Shown in pieces: positions 34,799 through 46,000 of a stretch of 64,000 nucleotides of DNA. A program made the position numbers and the translations under genes. The notes under the pieces are model-generated. The model was not told the origin of the DNA. It worked only from the letters and a program-made list of their open reading frames with translations, and ran no database searches. The DNA comes from Medicago truncatula (lineage: Eukaryota > Streptophyta > Magnoliopsida > Fabales > Fabaceae): contig NC_053046.1 in assembly GCF_003473485.1 (NCBI RefSeq), positions 10,364,001 through 10,428,000 of the forward strand. Direction: 5' to 3'. Position 1 is the first letter of the stretch, and each line of letters begins with the position of its first letter.

Positions 34799-35216
34799 AG
34801 GCCCCGTTTGTTTTAGATTCTAAGAAAATGAATTTTTCTTTGTATTTTTAAAAATAGATTTTTTTGAAAATTTAGTCAAAAATAGTAGAAGTTATTTTAA
34901 ATTCATTCGGTATAAGTTTAAAAAGAGATTTTAACATTCACCAACTTAAATATTCATTGTTCGAGATTTTACGTAGTAAAAATCACGTATTTTTTCAAAA
35001 TGACTTTTATGAAAAGCTATTTGAAATAGCTTTTTTAAAGATTTTTTCAAAATTTAGTATCCAAAAAAATTTATAACAAAACGATGAAATACTTAGAATG
35101 ACATTTTAAGATAAACTATTCAAACAGATTTTTCGTTTGAAGCTTTCCTTAAAAATTTCTTTATTATAAAAAGTATAACAAAAATATATTTTAAAAAAAT
35201 CTATAACAAACGAGCT
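34799..35216. mobile_element. Probable MITE
   Basis: Left end AGGCCCCGTTTGTTTTAGAT and the complement of the right end AGCTCGTTTGTTATAGATTT are similar over about 20 bp. The interior is AT-rich with no coding capacity. The target duplication is unclear, possibly TA. Confidence 0.5.
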
Positions 35217-35533
35217 TAAACATTTTGATAATTGAGATTTTGATTAGCCTTACATGTATATTAATACCGGAATGAGATTCTATGCATCAAGAAAGTTGAT
35301 AAAAGGTAAGAATCAACATAAACAAAATGTAAGAATCAGATTTCCCATATCAAACGATGTTGAAGAGAGGCCACTCATGATATGAATTTTTGGGGGAAAG
35401 GCTCACGATTGGATGAATATGAACATTGCCTTTTTGACTTCACTTATTTCATTTTTGTTCTCTATGACTTAACTAATGATTGCTCTTTTTTTTCCTTCAT
35501 AAAATTTCAATTTATGATGCTCCATTACAATTT

Positions 35534-35838
35534 AGGCTAAACCCCATTTTTCGTCCCCTAAGTTTTAAAATGTTACAATTTTGGCCCCTTATTAAAAAAA
35601 TAGCAAAAGTGACCTCCTATGTTTAGGAAAATATGCTCTTTTGACCCCTAACATAAGGGAAATATGTTTTTTGACCCCTTATCTTTACAAAAAGTTGCGA
35701 TTATGACCCCTTTTCTGAGACAAGTGGCATCTTCTGAGAAATTTTGGGATGAAAGGGACCAAAATTGCTATTTTTTTAATAAAGGACCAAAATTGCAACA
35801 TTATAAAACATAAGGGGCGAAAAGTGCAGTTTAGCCTG
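35534..35838. mobile_element. MITE with about 75-bp inverted ends
   Basis: Left arm begins AGGCTAAACCCCATTTTTCG and the complement of the right arm begins AGGCTAAACTGCACTTTTCG. The arms match through an ATTTTGG(C/T)CC...TTATTAAAAAAATAGCAA segment. CAATTT is present just outside both ends. The element ends only about 60 bp before the G-box of the next gene. Confidence 0.75.
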
Positions 35839-35897
35839 CAATTTACATGTAAAAATTATTTGATTTTAGACTTACAGGAAAAAGGCGCGAGAATTGA

Positions 35898-36065
35898 CAC
35901 GTGTCGCTAGGTAAAAGGCACAATCGCATGCTTAGACGCGTTAATGACGCGTAATCCAAATTTCACTTTTATTACAGGTCTCTTTCTTGGATCTTTCATC
36001 TCATCTCAACAAATAAACCGCACATCCTCTCTCTATAAATAACACAAAATCCCTATTTCTTTTCT
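35898..36065 (+). promoter_or_regulatory. Promoter of glycine-rich protein gene: G-box, two ACGCGT boxes, TATA box
   Basis: GACACGTGTC centred on the G-box CACGTG at 35898-35903 is an ABRE-like element. ACGCGT occurs at 35936-35941 and again at 35947-35952; this fits the VCGCGB core bound by CAMTA calmodulin-binding factors. TATAAATA at 36034-36041 predicts a start near 36065. A 5'UTR intron is likely from 36130 (ATCT|GTGAG) to 36462 (TTAG|GTT), 15 bp before the ATG. Abscisic-acid, stress or calcium control is inferred from the motifs only. Confidence 0.6.
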
Positions 36066-36477
36066 TCCTTCAACAGTTTCTATTTCTCAACAACAATTTC
36101 TTCACAATTCAATCTATTCCAAAATATCTGTGAGTTTTTCTCTTCATTTTCATGATTTCAATTAATTAATCTCTCATTATATTGTATCAATTCAATGCCT
36201 TAATTTAATAACAATAATCAATTCCTATATGATCATGAAATTTCTTGATCAATTCCTATAATATGAGGATGCATATTTTGTTTTTTCCGCTTCCTTTTTT
36301 CTATTGTGATTTTTTGCATGTTTGATATCTCAGTAGATTTGCCTTAATCACGTATAGTTTGGATTCTGGCAAATCGACGTGTTTTTGTTTATATAACATA
36401 ATATAGAGCCAATTTGTTACTCTATTGATTAAATTAACCAATTTCTGGTTTTGATTGATTAGGTTTTGATCTGAAAA

Positions 36478-36806
36478 ATGGGAGGTGGAAAAGACAATAA
36501 TGATGAATCTGCTGACAAGGGAGTTTTCTCACATTTAGCTCATGGATTAGGAGGTGGTCATGGTTACCCACCTGGGGCCTACCCGCCACCACCAGGGGCA
36601 TACCCACCACCACCCGGACATGGCTACCCTCCACATCAAGGGGGTTATCCTCCAGCTGGTTATCCCCCTCCTGGTGGTTACCCTCCTGCTGGTTATGCTC
36701 ATGGTGGCTATCCTCCTGCTGGTTATCCACCACATGGTTATCCTGGTCCATCTGCTCCACATGCCCCAGGTATGATTCTTAATTTTCAATACTAGCTCTT
36801 TAGTTA

Positions 36807-36904
<98 letters not shown>

Positions 36905-37521
36905 TTGCTATTGTTATGAAAAATTTTATGCTACTTTAGGCTTTTGAGTTGGCTCAAGTTACTTTAGTTGTTGGTGTCTTTAAAACTAATTCATACTCCC
37001 CCGGTCACATTTATAAGCAAAATATTGCATTTTTAGATTCATTGAATAATTTATGCATCTGACTATATTAACCATGTATCATCATGTTTTTTGTCCTCAA
37101 TAACATTATCAAAAATAACTTTTCATTTGTACTTTGACTTGTTGTCTACTATATTTGAAACTTGTTATTTTTGTAGTTTATTTAAACCTATTCAACTGAT
37201 ACATTGCATGTTTGAAAGTTTTTCTTCTTTTTTGTCTAACTAAAGTGATATGCATGAAGGCCACTAAACTAACTACTCTGCTTTATACCAGGGCCGTATG
37301 GGCATGCCGGACACGGTGCTATGGGGGGTGGAATAGGTGGATTGATTGCCGGTGCAGCTGCTGCATATGGTGCTCACCATGTTGCCCATGGCCACTATGG
37401 ACATGGAGGATATGGTCACATGCCCCATCATGGGAAGTTCAAGCATGGAAAATTCGGCAAGCACGGGAAATTTAAACATGGAAAGTTTGGAAAGCATGGC
37501 ATGTTCAGGAAGTGGAAGTGA
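36478..37521 (+). CDS. Glycine-rich protein A3-like (XYPPX-repeat protein)
   Basis: Two coding exons, 36478-36769 and 37292-37521 (TGA), joined at a phase-1 GT-AG intron, giving 173 aa. The order is a short acidic head (MGGGKDNNDESADKGVFSHL), an AHGLGGGHG linker, about ten GYPPxG-type repeats (residues about 30-92), then a short Gly/Ala hydrophobic stretch (GGGIGGLIAGAAAAYGAHH). Last comes a basic His/Gly/Lys/Phe tail of HGKFKHGKFGKHGKF-type repeats. This architecture is that of the plant glycine-rich protein A3 family, small stress-related proteins whose tail is thought to meet membranes or metals; the biochemical role is not established. The intron holds 43 AT dinucleotides (36817-36902). 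Antisense open frames over exon 1 are repeat by-products. Confidence 0.92.
36817..36902. repeat. (AT)43 microsatellite in the GRP intron
   Basis: Uninterrupted AT dinucleotide run of 86 bp, starting 47 bp after the donor site at 36770. Confidence 0.97.
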
Positions 37522-39070
37522 TCCTACCTATCCATGTATATACAAACCACTGCTGCTGCTGATTGCTTTTATAAATAATCTTTACTTCGTATGATGCCAA
37601 TCTATACTTGGTCGAACTCTTGTATTTTTTTATTGTTGCTCTGCCTGCCTAAGATGATTAATCAAGTTCATGCCTATTTTGTTTTGCTGTACATTACCAC
37701 TTTACCTTGGTTGGTTTATCATATTAAATGGAGATTGGATCAATCTTTGTCTTTTAAGCTTGTGGAATACTATTTCTCTTTTTAGACGTTACTCGTTCAA
37801 ATCCAGCTTAAGAAACATTGGATGATGCATTGTTTATAAACATTGAGACAAAGTATATGCCTTTGTAGTGGTGATTTACCAAAAATTAACTTTTTTTTTT
37901 TTTTTTGCGCTTAGAAGAATGATCTTTGAATTGGACACGTCAAATGATCTTGTATTTCATCCTTTCAATGAAACTGCTACACACTGCATTATGGCCATTT
38001 AAATGAAAGCAGCAATGGGTTTTTTTAATCAGCACAAGTATTGTATTCTCTCTGAGTGTGATTAAAGAATAAATTTCAATTCAGATGTAGATGATGGCGG
38101 ATATAATTAATTAGATGATGGCTGAAATGATACCATGCAAAATTGCAAGTAATTCAATTTGAAGACAAGTGGTAATCATGTTGAAGTTTGAGAAACCAAG
38201 TAACCATTTGCCAATGCTAATTCGAAACACACCATCAAAACTTATTAATCTATCTTAGGTTAAAAATGATCTTAGGTTAAAAATGAGCAAGGTCGGCTCA
38301 AGGGTAAGACCACTAAAACCCTTGTTTGTAGGCCTACCAACAAAAAGATTATTTTTCATTAAAAATTTATTATTTAAATTTTAAAAGGCTTCATATGCAA
38401 ACAAAAAAGGCTCATATATTAAAATTTTCTTTCGGTCTCATTTATTTTTAAAGATTTTGGGGTCGGATTTGGAAATCAATCATTCCAGTCTTCCGTTAGA
38501 AGGATGCACATGGGCATAAAATTCAAAATATGCGCAATATGTTTTTGGTATCATTTATATTGGTGTGGAATATCTACTAATTTTATTGATAACTAATTTT
38601 CATCGACGAATCAGACTGACCATCATTAATGAGGTCTTCCTCTCAATCACGTTTTTTTCCATCCACAAGACTCAACTCAAACTTTTCTTAAGGGGTCTGA
38701 GTTCAGTTCTATTTGGACTAACATAATGTTGGTAAAACCTGTGCAATGTAAAAAAATGTATCATTGTAGTAATATATATTTTACACCAAGTTTCAAAAGA
38801 GACTTTCATTTCCAACCCAATTTGCTACAATTGGTAAATGCAACAGTTGATAAACAAATTGATGGTTGATATTATAATTTATATATACATGCATAACATA
38901 TTATGGATGGTTACAATATCAACAATTGATTTTTTCACTTGACTAACTACTTACTTTAGAGGAGCTGGTTCCACCGGTCTTGGATGTGTAGGGATGAAGG
39001 TAGTATTCTTTTGCAAGATGCATGAACCAATGTCTTGGCCTTGAAATGGACAATGTTGTCTAACCTTTTC
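37522..39070. other. Intergenic between the GRP and PPR genes
   Basis: 38286 onward (CAAGGTCGGCTCAAGGGTAA) looks like the left end of a TTF-type hAT element with no partner end found. 38832-38965 is a partner of the MITE at 29777. Otherwise empty. Confidence 0.4.
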
Positions 39071-41938
39071 CTATCCCAAACCAACATCAATAAGACTATA
39101 ACCTGCACATTTTCTTAATCCTTGGTCATGTATATATTGTCTCAAATCAGTAGCATCTTTCCAACTTCCAGCAGCAACATACATATTTGCCAATGATATA
39201 TAATATCCGACATTTTGAGGTTCCATTTCAAAGAGTTTTTCAGCAACCTTTTTCCCCAACTCAAGTTCTCCATGATAGTTGCATACACTCAAAAGCATCC
39301 CCCATACACCTGAACTTGCATTGGATTGCAACCCTTTTGTAAACTGATAAGCCTCATCAATTCTACCTGATCTTGCTAACATGTTAACCACATAAACTTG
39401 ATGCTCAGCCTCAGGTTTTATGCCATATTTCTCCAACATACATTCATAGTACTGAAGTCCTTGGTTCACAAGTCCTGAATGGCTGCATGCAGATAAAAGG
39501 CTAACAAATGTGCTTTTGGTCACTTTAATTCCTAAATCACACATCTCATGGAATAGTTCTATTGCTTTCTCACCATTTCCATGATTACCATATGCAGCAA
39601 TCATTGAATTCCATGCTGATTCTGACTTCTGCGAATGTCTGAATACTTTGACAGCATTGTCCAGTCTTCCACAGGTGCTGTACAAGTCTACAAGAGCTGC
39701 TGATATGAAAGAATTTTGTTGATATCCATACCTGAATGTGTAACCATGAACTTGTTTTCCGTGTATTAGAACACCAATTCGAGTGCATGCGGAGAGAACA
39801 CTAACAATGGTGAACTCATTTGGTTTGAACTGAAGATGACGGAATAGTTCCAACGCTTCTCTACTTTCCTTGTTATGAGATAAAGCTGAGATCATGCAGT
39901 TCCATGTGCATAGATTGGAAATAGAATGGAATTTGAACACTTTTCTAGCACTGTTGATGTCCCTGCATCTGTCATACATGGTAATTAATGAGTTCTGAAC
40001 ACGAGTATCTGATCCGAAAGGAGATTTAAGTGCAAGGCTGTGAAGAGACTTTCCTTGGTTGAGTAGTTCTATGTTTGCAACGGCTGACAAAACATTTACA
40101 AGGGTTATGGAGTCATAGTTGAAAGAAGGTCCTTGTCTCATTAACATGAAAGTCTCTAAAGCCTCTTGAAATTGGTCACCTCTTACACAACCTACAATTA
40201 TAGTGTTCCATGAAGCAATATCTGCTATAGAAGAATTCTCTTGCAAAATTGAGAAACCTGAAGTTAGGTCTCCACTGTTGATATACATTTGCATGAGAGA
40301 ATTTACCAAGAGAGTGTGGTTCAGAAAACCGGACTTTAATTGCCAGATGTGAACCGATTTTCCAAAGTTGAGACTATTTGCAGAGTTGCAAGAAGATAGA
40401 ATGGCGAAAACAGTTGATGAGCTGCAATTTTGACCGCAACATAGAAGCTCTTTGAATAAATTTTGAGCCTTTTCATAATACTTGTTCTGAGAATAACCAG
40501 ATATCATTGCATTCCAAGACACCAAGTCTATTTGTGCAGTAGAATGGAACAAGAGCTCGGCTTTCTCGACAACGTTGCACTTCGAATACATGTCTATAAG
40601 GCCATTCCTCAAAGGAAGATGATCAGGTACCATATGTCTTCTAATTGCATATCCATGGATAGTTCTTCCTTCTCTGTAAAGCATTAGTTCTGCACAAAGA
40701 GGGAGCATGGTAGTTAATGTTACTATATCAGGTTGGAAACATCCCGTAGTTTGCATTTCAACCATAAGATCAAATGCTTCATGAATATTTTCATTTGAAG
40801 CATATCCTTCCATCATTGCATTCCAAGAAACAATATCTTTGTATGCCATTTCTCTGAATACAGTCTCGGCAACATCGACGGCCTCACATTGTGAATATAA
40901 CGAAATGAGGGAGTTTGCAACCGAAACAAAAGAGTTATCCTTGTATCCTAGCTTGATTCCTTGACCATGAATGCATTCTCCAAAAGCCAATTCTCCCAAA
41001 CTCGAACACGCTGAAATAGCACAAGAAAGGCTGACATGATCTGCCCTTTCTTCCGAAAAATTCATCCTTCTGAAGTAACACAACGATTTCTCCAGATCAC
41101 CGTTGTAAAGACATCCTCTCATTATCGAGTTCCATGAAACAACATCTTTATATTCCATTTCTTCAAACAGACACTCAGAATCAGAAGAGTTTACGTCACC
41201 ACACTTAGCATACATGTTAATAAGAGCATTACATAAACTAATATCCACAAGCATCCCAGATTTTATACTCACACAATGAATTACCCTTCCTTGACCAAAG
41301 TTTTTCAAGTGTGACAAAGTTGACACCACAAGCAATAGAGTGGTGGAATCAAACCTAGTTTGGTCCTTGATCATTTTCTGAAAGAACTCCACTGCTGTCC
41401 TATAGCATTTGTTTTCGAGCGATGCCGAAATAATAGCATTCCAAGCAATCACATCTCTGTTGTGAATGTGTTCAAATAAAACCCTAGATGAAGTAAAGTC
41501 TCCAGCTTTGGAATAAAGAGTGAATAGAGATGTTGAAGTTGGAAGGTAAGCTAAAGCACCTGTCTTCAAGGCAGCACAATGAACAACAGTGGCAGTGAAA
41601 ATATTAGGTTTTTCGAGGGACAATTTAATGCAATCAACAACAAGATCAAAATGAACCTCTCTTACATGAAAATTCCTTTGTGGCATTTTATCAAACAGAT
41701 TAATGGCAATGCAAAAACAACGACAACTACATGATAACAGGGAAGAATCACATGGAAGAAAATTAACCTTTTGTCTATGAACAATGCTGAAGTTCCCATT
41801 TAGATAGTTTTCTTGTGAAGAAAATGAATGGAACGACGATGATGACCTTCTAAGTCGAAATCGAAGCAAGACTGGATTTTCAAAGGTCAATCTTGTTATG
41901 TGATTTAGTTGCAATTGGGAAACTACCCATGTTCTCAT
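39071..41938 (-). CDS. PLS-class pentatricopeptide repeat protein with E domain, 955 aa
   Basis: Single-exon ORF on the minus strand. The first 50 or so residues are rich in Arg and Ser with few acids (FRLRRSSSSFHSFSS), a typical mitochondrial or plastid presequence. From about residue 110 there are some 20 repeats in the P-L-S order, visible as recurring D-(I/V)-(V/A)-SWN-(A/S)-(M/I)-I, (L/I)ISLYSQC and GxxxHGxxxK signatures. The end (WGMLLSVCNYHGELELGKKV, then LANMYVAAGSWKDATDLRQY) is the E/E+ region, and no DYW deaminase follows. Such proteins act in C-to-U RNA editing or other organelle RNA maturation, borrowing a DYW partner. The arrangement resembles Arabidopsis At4g19220 (from memory). 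The lack of introns is normal for the family. The RNA target is unknown. Confidence 0.95.
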   Translation of the reverse strand: MRTWVVSQLQLNHITRLTFENPVLLRFRLRRSSSSFHSFSSQENYLNGNFSIVHRQKVNFLPCDSSLLSCSCRCFCIAINLFDKMPQRNFHVREVHFDLVVDCIKLSLEKPNIFTATVVHCAALKTGALAYLPTSTSLFTLYSKAGDFTSSRVLFEHIHNRDVIAWNAIISASLENKCYRTAVEFFQKMIKDQTRFDSTTLLLVVSTLSHLKNFGQGRVIHCVSIKSGMLVDISLCNALINMYAKCGDVNSSDSECLFEEMEYKDVVSWNSIMRGCLYNGDLEKSLCYFRRMNFSEERADHVSLSCAISACSSLGELAFGECIHGQGIKLGYKDNSFVSVANSLISLYSQCEAVDVAETVFREMAYKDIVSWNAMMEGYASNENIHEAFDLMVEMQTTGCFQPDIVTLTTMLPLCAELMLYREGRTIHGYAIRRHMVPDHLPLRNGLIDMYSKCNVVEKAELLFHSTAQIDLVSWNAMISGYSQNKYYEKAQNLFKELLCCGQNCSSSTVFAILSSCNSANSLNFGKSVHIWQLKSGFLNHTLLVNSLMQMYINSGDLTSGFSILQENSSIADIASWNTIIVGCVRGDQFQEALETFMLMRQGPSFNYDSITLVNVLSAVANIELLNQGKSLHSLALKSPFGSDTRVQNSLITMYDRCRDINSARKVFKFHSISNLCTWNCMISALSHNKESREALELFRHLQFKPNEFTIVSVLSACTRIGVLIHGKQVHGYTFRYGYQQNSFISAALVDLYSTCGRLDNAVKVFRHSQKSESAWNSMIAAYGNHGNGEKAIELFHEMCDLGIKVTKSTFVSLLSACSHSGLVNQGLQYYECMLEKYGIKPEAEHQVYVVNMLARSGRIDEAYQFTKGLQSNASSGVWGMLLSVCNYHGELELGKKVAEKLFEMEPQNVGYYISLANMYVAAGSWKDATDLRQYIHDQGLRKCAGYSLIDVGLG

Positions 41939-43093
41939 TTTCAGTTATTTCTTGTTGTAGCTATGAAAGTTCATGTCTTGCACACAAGAACATGATTATG
42001 AATGAGATACGATGATGATGATGATGATGATGTTTTCTTGGTCTTGTCATAACATGACAATAGTTCAGCTAACGTTGGTTAATGTCTGGTATATAAGCTA
42101 TTTTGGATACAAAATTGAAGTAACCATATTTCTAAGAAACATTGAACAATGCTATGGTTCAAAATTCAAATGATTGTTTTCTACGGTTAAGTTACTCAAC
42201 CAATGAAGCACTAACACAAACACAAATACCAACGAGGACATTGACAACATAAAATGTAAACAAACATTGACACAAAAAACGTAAACAAAAACTGGCAAAA
42301 AAAGTGATTGAATATAATTACATGTGTCAATGTTGTGTTGATGTCTGACACCGACACATATCAGACACCAGACACACCTCCAATCTGAAACGTTAGAATT
42401 GCATAATACTCAAGGAATTCTCGGAACAACATGCTAATTGAGATTCGTTTTCAATTTCGTCAAATAATTTTGAATGATTAACACGAAAAAATATATACAT
42501 TATATTGAATGAGGGAATTTTTCGGAGTTTAACTTCTAACGGCAAAGATCAAATAACCAAAAGGATAAAAAAATATAATAATAATAAAAAATATTACTTC
42601 CCTGTTTGAAATAAAAAATAAAAAAAAGAAAGAGTGATAGATTTGGATTTCTTCTGTTATTTTAATTACAAGCAATTCAATATCATTCTCTTGAATAAAC
42701 TTCTAGCTTATTAAAATAAAAATAAAAAACTAAGACAACAACATCCAAAAACTGCAGCCTCATCTGATATATTGTTGTCTTCCCTTTCTCTAATTTGCAA
42801 TGTTGGAAGATGTTAATACAAATCATTCTCTTGCAATCACACTATCAGATCCCTCAAATAAGTACCAACATCCTCAACATGGATAAAGGCTGTATATGAA
42901 GCAATGACAAAGATATGGACACCCGGACAAGACTTCAATAAGAAGTGTCAGTGGTACATAGTGTTTACTTCCACAAGTATACGATACTGGTCTTCACAGC
43001 GAGTTGGAAATGAAGCACCTTTGAATATCTTCTGTTTATGATTGTATCCCCTACAACTGTTTTGAAGATGAACATATAATTCTGAAATTGACC
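41939..43093. other. Intergenic with ATG microsatellite and GTGTCGG-type repeat
   Basis: 42009-42032 is a short GAT run. 42205-42390 belongs to a dispersed family rich in GTGTC/GACAC words (TGACACCGACACATATCAGA) that recurs at about 14345-14480 and 49130-49250. No gene. Confidence 0.45.
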
Positions 43094-46000
43094 TCACCAA
43101 GGTGGATGGTCATCTGCAGAAGTTTGAGGAGGAATTGGCTTCCATCCAGGTTTCTCATCCCAGTATATATCATAATATATGTGACCGGGAGTGTGATCAG
43201 TCACACAGCACCATATACCAGTGTAGTGTTTAACTCGTTTTCTGAATCTATCTTCCCTTTCCTGATTAAAATACATAAATACATGGCATCAGGACATGGT
43301 AAATGAATATGTATTCTTCAAACTTTTGATGCAAGCACAGAAGGAAAACTTAAACAGAACGATAAAATTGGCCTTGCCTTGTCTTTGAAACCTGTAAATG
43401 CGTCTTGCATTGAAGAAAACTGGATTACTTTTACATCCTTGAACGACGAAAATACTTTCATGAACTGAAAATTTAAGTAGAAACAACCACATGTTAGAAT
43501 ATGCTTTGGAAATTTATGTGCTCCCCCAACAGTTAAATGAATCAAAATTTAAAATACCATTTCCTCATTGCTATGCTTTGGGAATTTAAGTACTCCCCCA
43601 ACAGTTACATTATTTGATGCATTACAATTTTGGGTTCCTTCTTTACAGAGGTGAACATCAAGCCACGACTTTTTCACCTGAATTTAAGAACCCAGGCATA
43701 ACTTCAGCAGAGATATATAACAAGAAAGGAAAATTCATTGTTTTAAATTTTGATTGGATTGACATTTATTAACCTCTGAGGGCAGTGATGGATTATCAAG
43801 TATGGAGTACTCTCTAAAATCGATATCAGGGCCAAACTCATCCTCTGGAAGTTCATTTAACATGGCATTCACCTGCAATAGAGTAAATTTTATGTGAAAG
43901 AAATATAGCGTGTAAACGAAATCTCTTCCAAGTCGACCCAGGCTCATATTTCTTATTCAACTCCAAATATAAGGGCAAGACCAAGTCTATAGAGTGGATG
44001 GCTTCAACCACAACTACTCTCATCTAAGGTCATTCATTTAGATTTAGTATTGCATGACAGTAACTGACTGACCACGCGGGCGTTTGGGTAAATAGTTTAA
44101 TTAAGTGCTTACTCAATAGGTTCACATATATTTCATAAGTGCTTCAATTCAATAAGTTATTCACATTTACATATGTACGTTGAAAAGCTATTTGCATTCT
44201 CTATTGTTTTCTCCATAAAAATATAATTTGCAGGTGGATAGAAATTGAAGAGCGGAGCCTCATAAGCTGTCCTGAGAGCTTATTCAATAAACTGAAAACG
44301 GCTTATAGACATACTATAGCTATTTTTTAGAAGCTCAACATTTTTCAGTTATCACAGTTAACAACAAGTACTACCATCACCGGCATAATAATCCTTTATT
44401 AAGCAATCCAATGACCTGAAACATAAGTGAATAACAATAAGGAACCACGTAATCAAACTAGAAGAGAAATACCTCAAATACATGATCCAAAGGACAGAGA
44501 AAAGGTTGTCTAGTCATAGACCCCTCCAAAACACCTGGATGGGGAAACCATAGCCTATCAATCCTGCACCATAGTGGAGGCATGACCTAAATATATACAT
44601 AAAGAACTCTGTTTCAGATAATAGATAATTTATCAATTGAAAATGCATTAGAGAAAAAGAAAACTTAAATCATCAATTAATTGTAACTTGTACTAATTAT
44701 GAGGCATGACTTAGTGTTGATGATGAGACATTAGCTACCCAGCATATAAAATTATAAGAATTTATGATCCTAGAAAATAGTCCTCACCAGTGTTCTGTTC
44801 AGAAGGGAAGCAATTGCAAGTGCAGTCCTAATTTGTTTCATCTGGACAAATTCATTTTCATCATAAATTATGAGATGTAATACAAGGTCATACATAATTT
44901 CCATTCAAAAATACAGAAGTGAAAAGGATCAAGTTGATGCATGCATACTTGGTAATTAATAAGGATAAAATGTGATCCAATGGTATGCTTCCCGCTTAGC
45001 AACAAGCTTTTTGGAATAGATGGCCTAAATGACAAGAAACCCCCTGGAAAAAATTAAAACATTTAGTTCCAATGGTATCAAAATTTAAACATTTATTTTC
45101 ATGAAAAGGAGTAAATGCATAAACCATAAGCAGATACTGCAAGTAATGTATAGGCACTGTAAACTTTTAGTTCTCAGCATCACAGTATAGATGAATGGTG
45201 GGAAACTGAACGGAGTATGCAATAGAAATTTCTCAATGAATGATATAAAAGTAAAAAACTATTATCTCCGTCCCTATATGCAAGACCCAATTGCAAATTT
45301 TTTCTCCCTTTTTATAAGACTCGTCAAATTTCAAGGTGCATTAATTAAATTTTCACAAAAATACCCCTAATTAAATGAAGAGAATTAAAAGATCAGCCAT
45401 ATCTCTATCTTAATAATTGAAGGATAATTTTGAAAGAGAACGTACATTATTAACAAATTTAATACAAAAACAACTTTTCTTAATTCTTGTGCATTTTATC
45501 AAGGGGGTCTTACATAGAGGACAGAGGTAGTAACAATTTAAGACAAATAATAGAACTAGTGTATTCACGCTTATGCATCAAAAAGTAAAACGAAGTGGTG
45601 TTTCACTGAAATTGAGGAAGAAAAATAATATTACCAGGAGGATTATAGTATTCAGGTGGATCATCGAAAAGCATGGCTTCTCGTAGTCGGTGGCGCTTTC
45701 CTTCTGTGCCTGCATATTGAAATGTTGTGTGCACTGCATATGGCTCCAACCTGAGTTGCTGATACATACCCTAAAATCATAATATTAAAGGACATTCTTA
45801 GGAAAAACTTGCACGCAGTTTGTTTCTCTGCAACATAACATCCAATCAAGACTTTGATAAGTATTCAAGCCCATGGAGAACCCTATCTTAAAAGCTAGTT
45901 ATCAAGGGGGAAGAACCAAACTACTAAAATACTCTACTGAGCCTCACATCCTACTCAATGTGAGACTTGGACACCCCATGATACCCAAGTCCCTATCACA

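Noticed and set aside
36434..36789. Open frames antisense to and overlapping the GRP first exon (His/Gln-rich, Trp-rich)
   Set aside because: They are reading-frame by-products of the GYPP codon repeats.
38286..38520. Complete hAT element starting CAAGGTCGGCTCAAGG
   Set aside because: No matching right end or 8-bp duplication was found.
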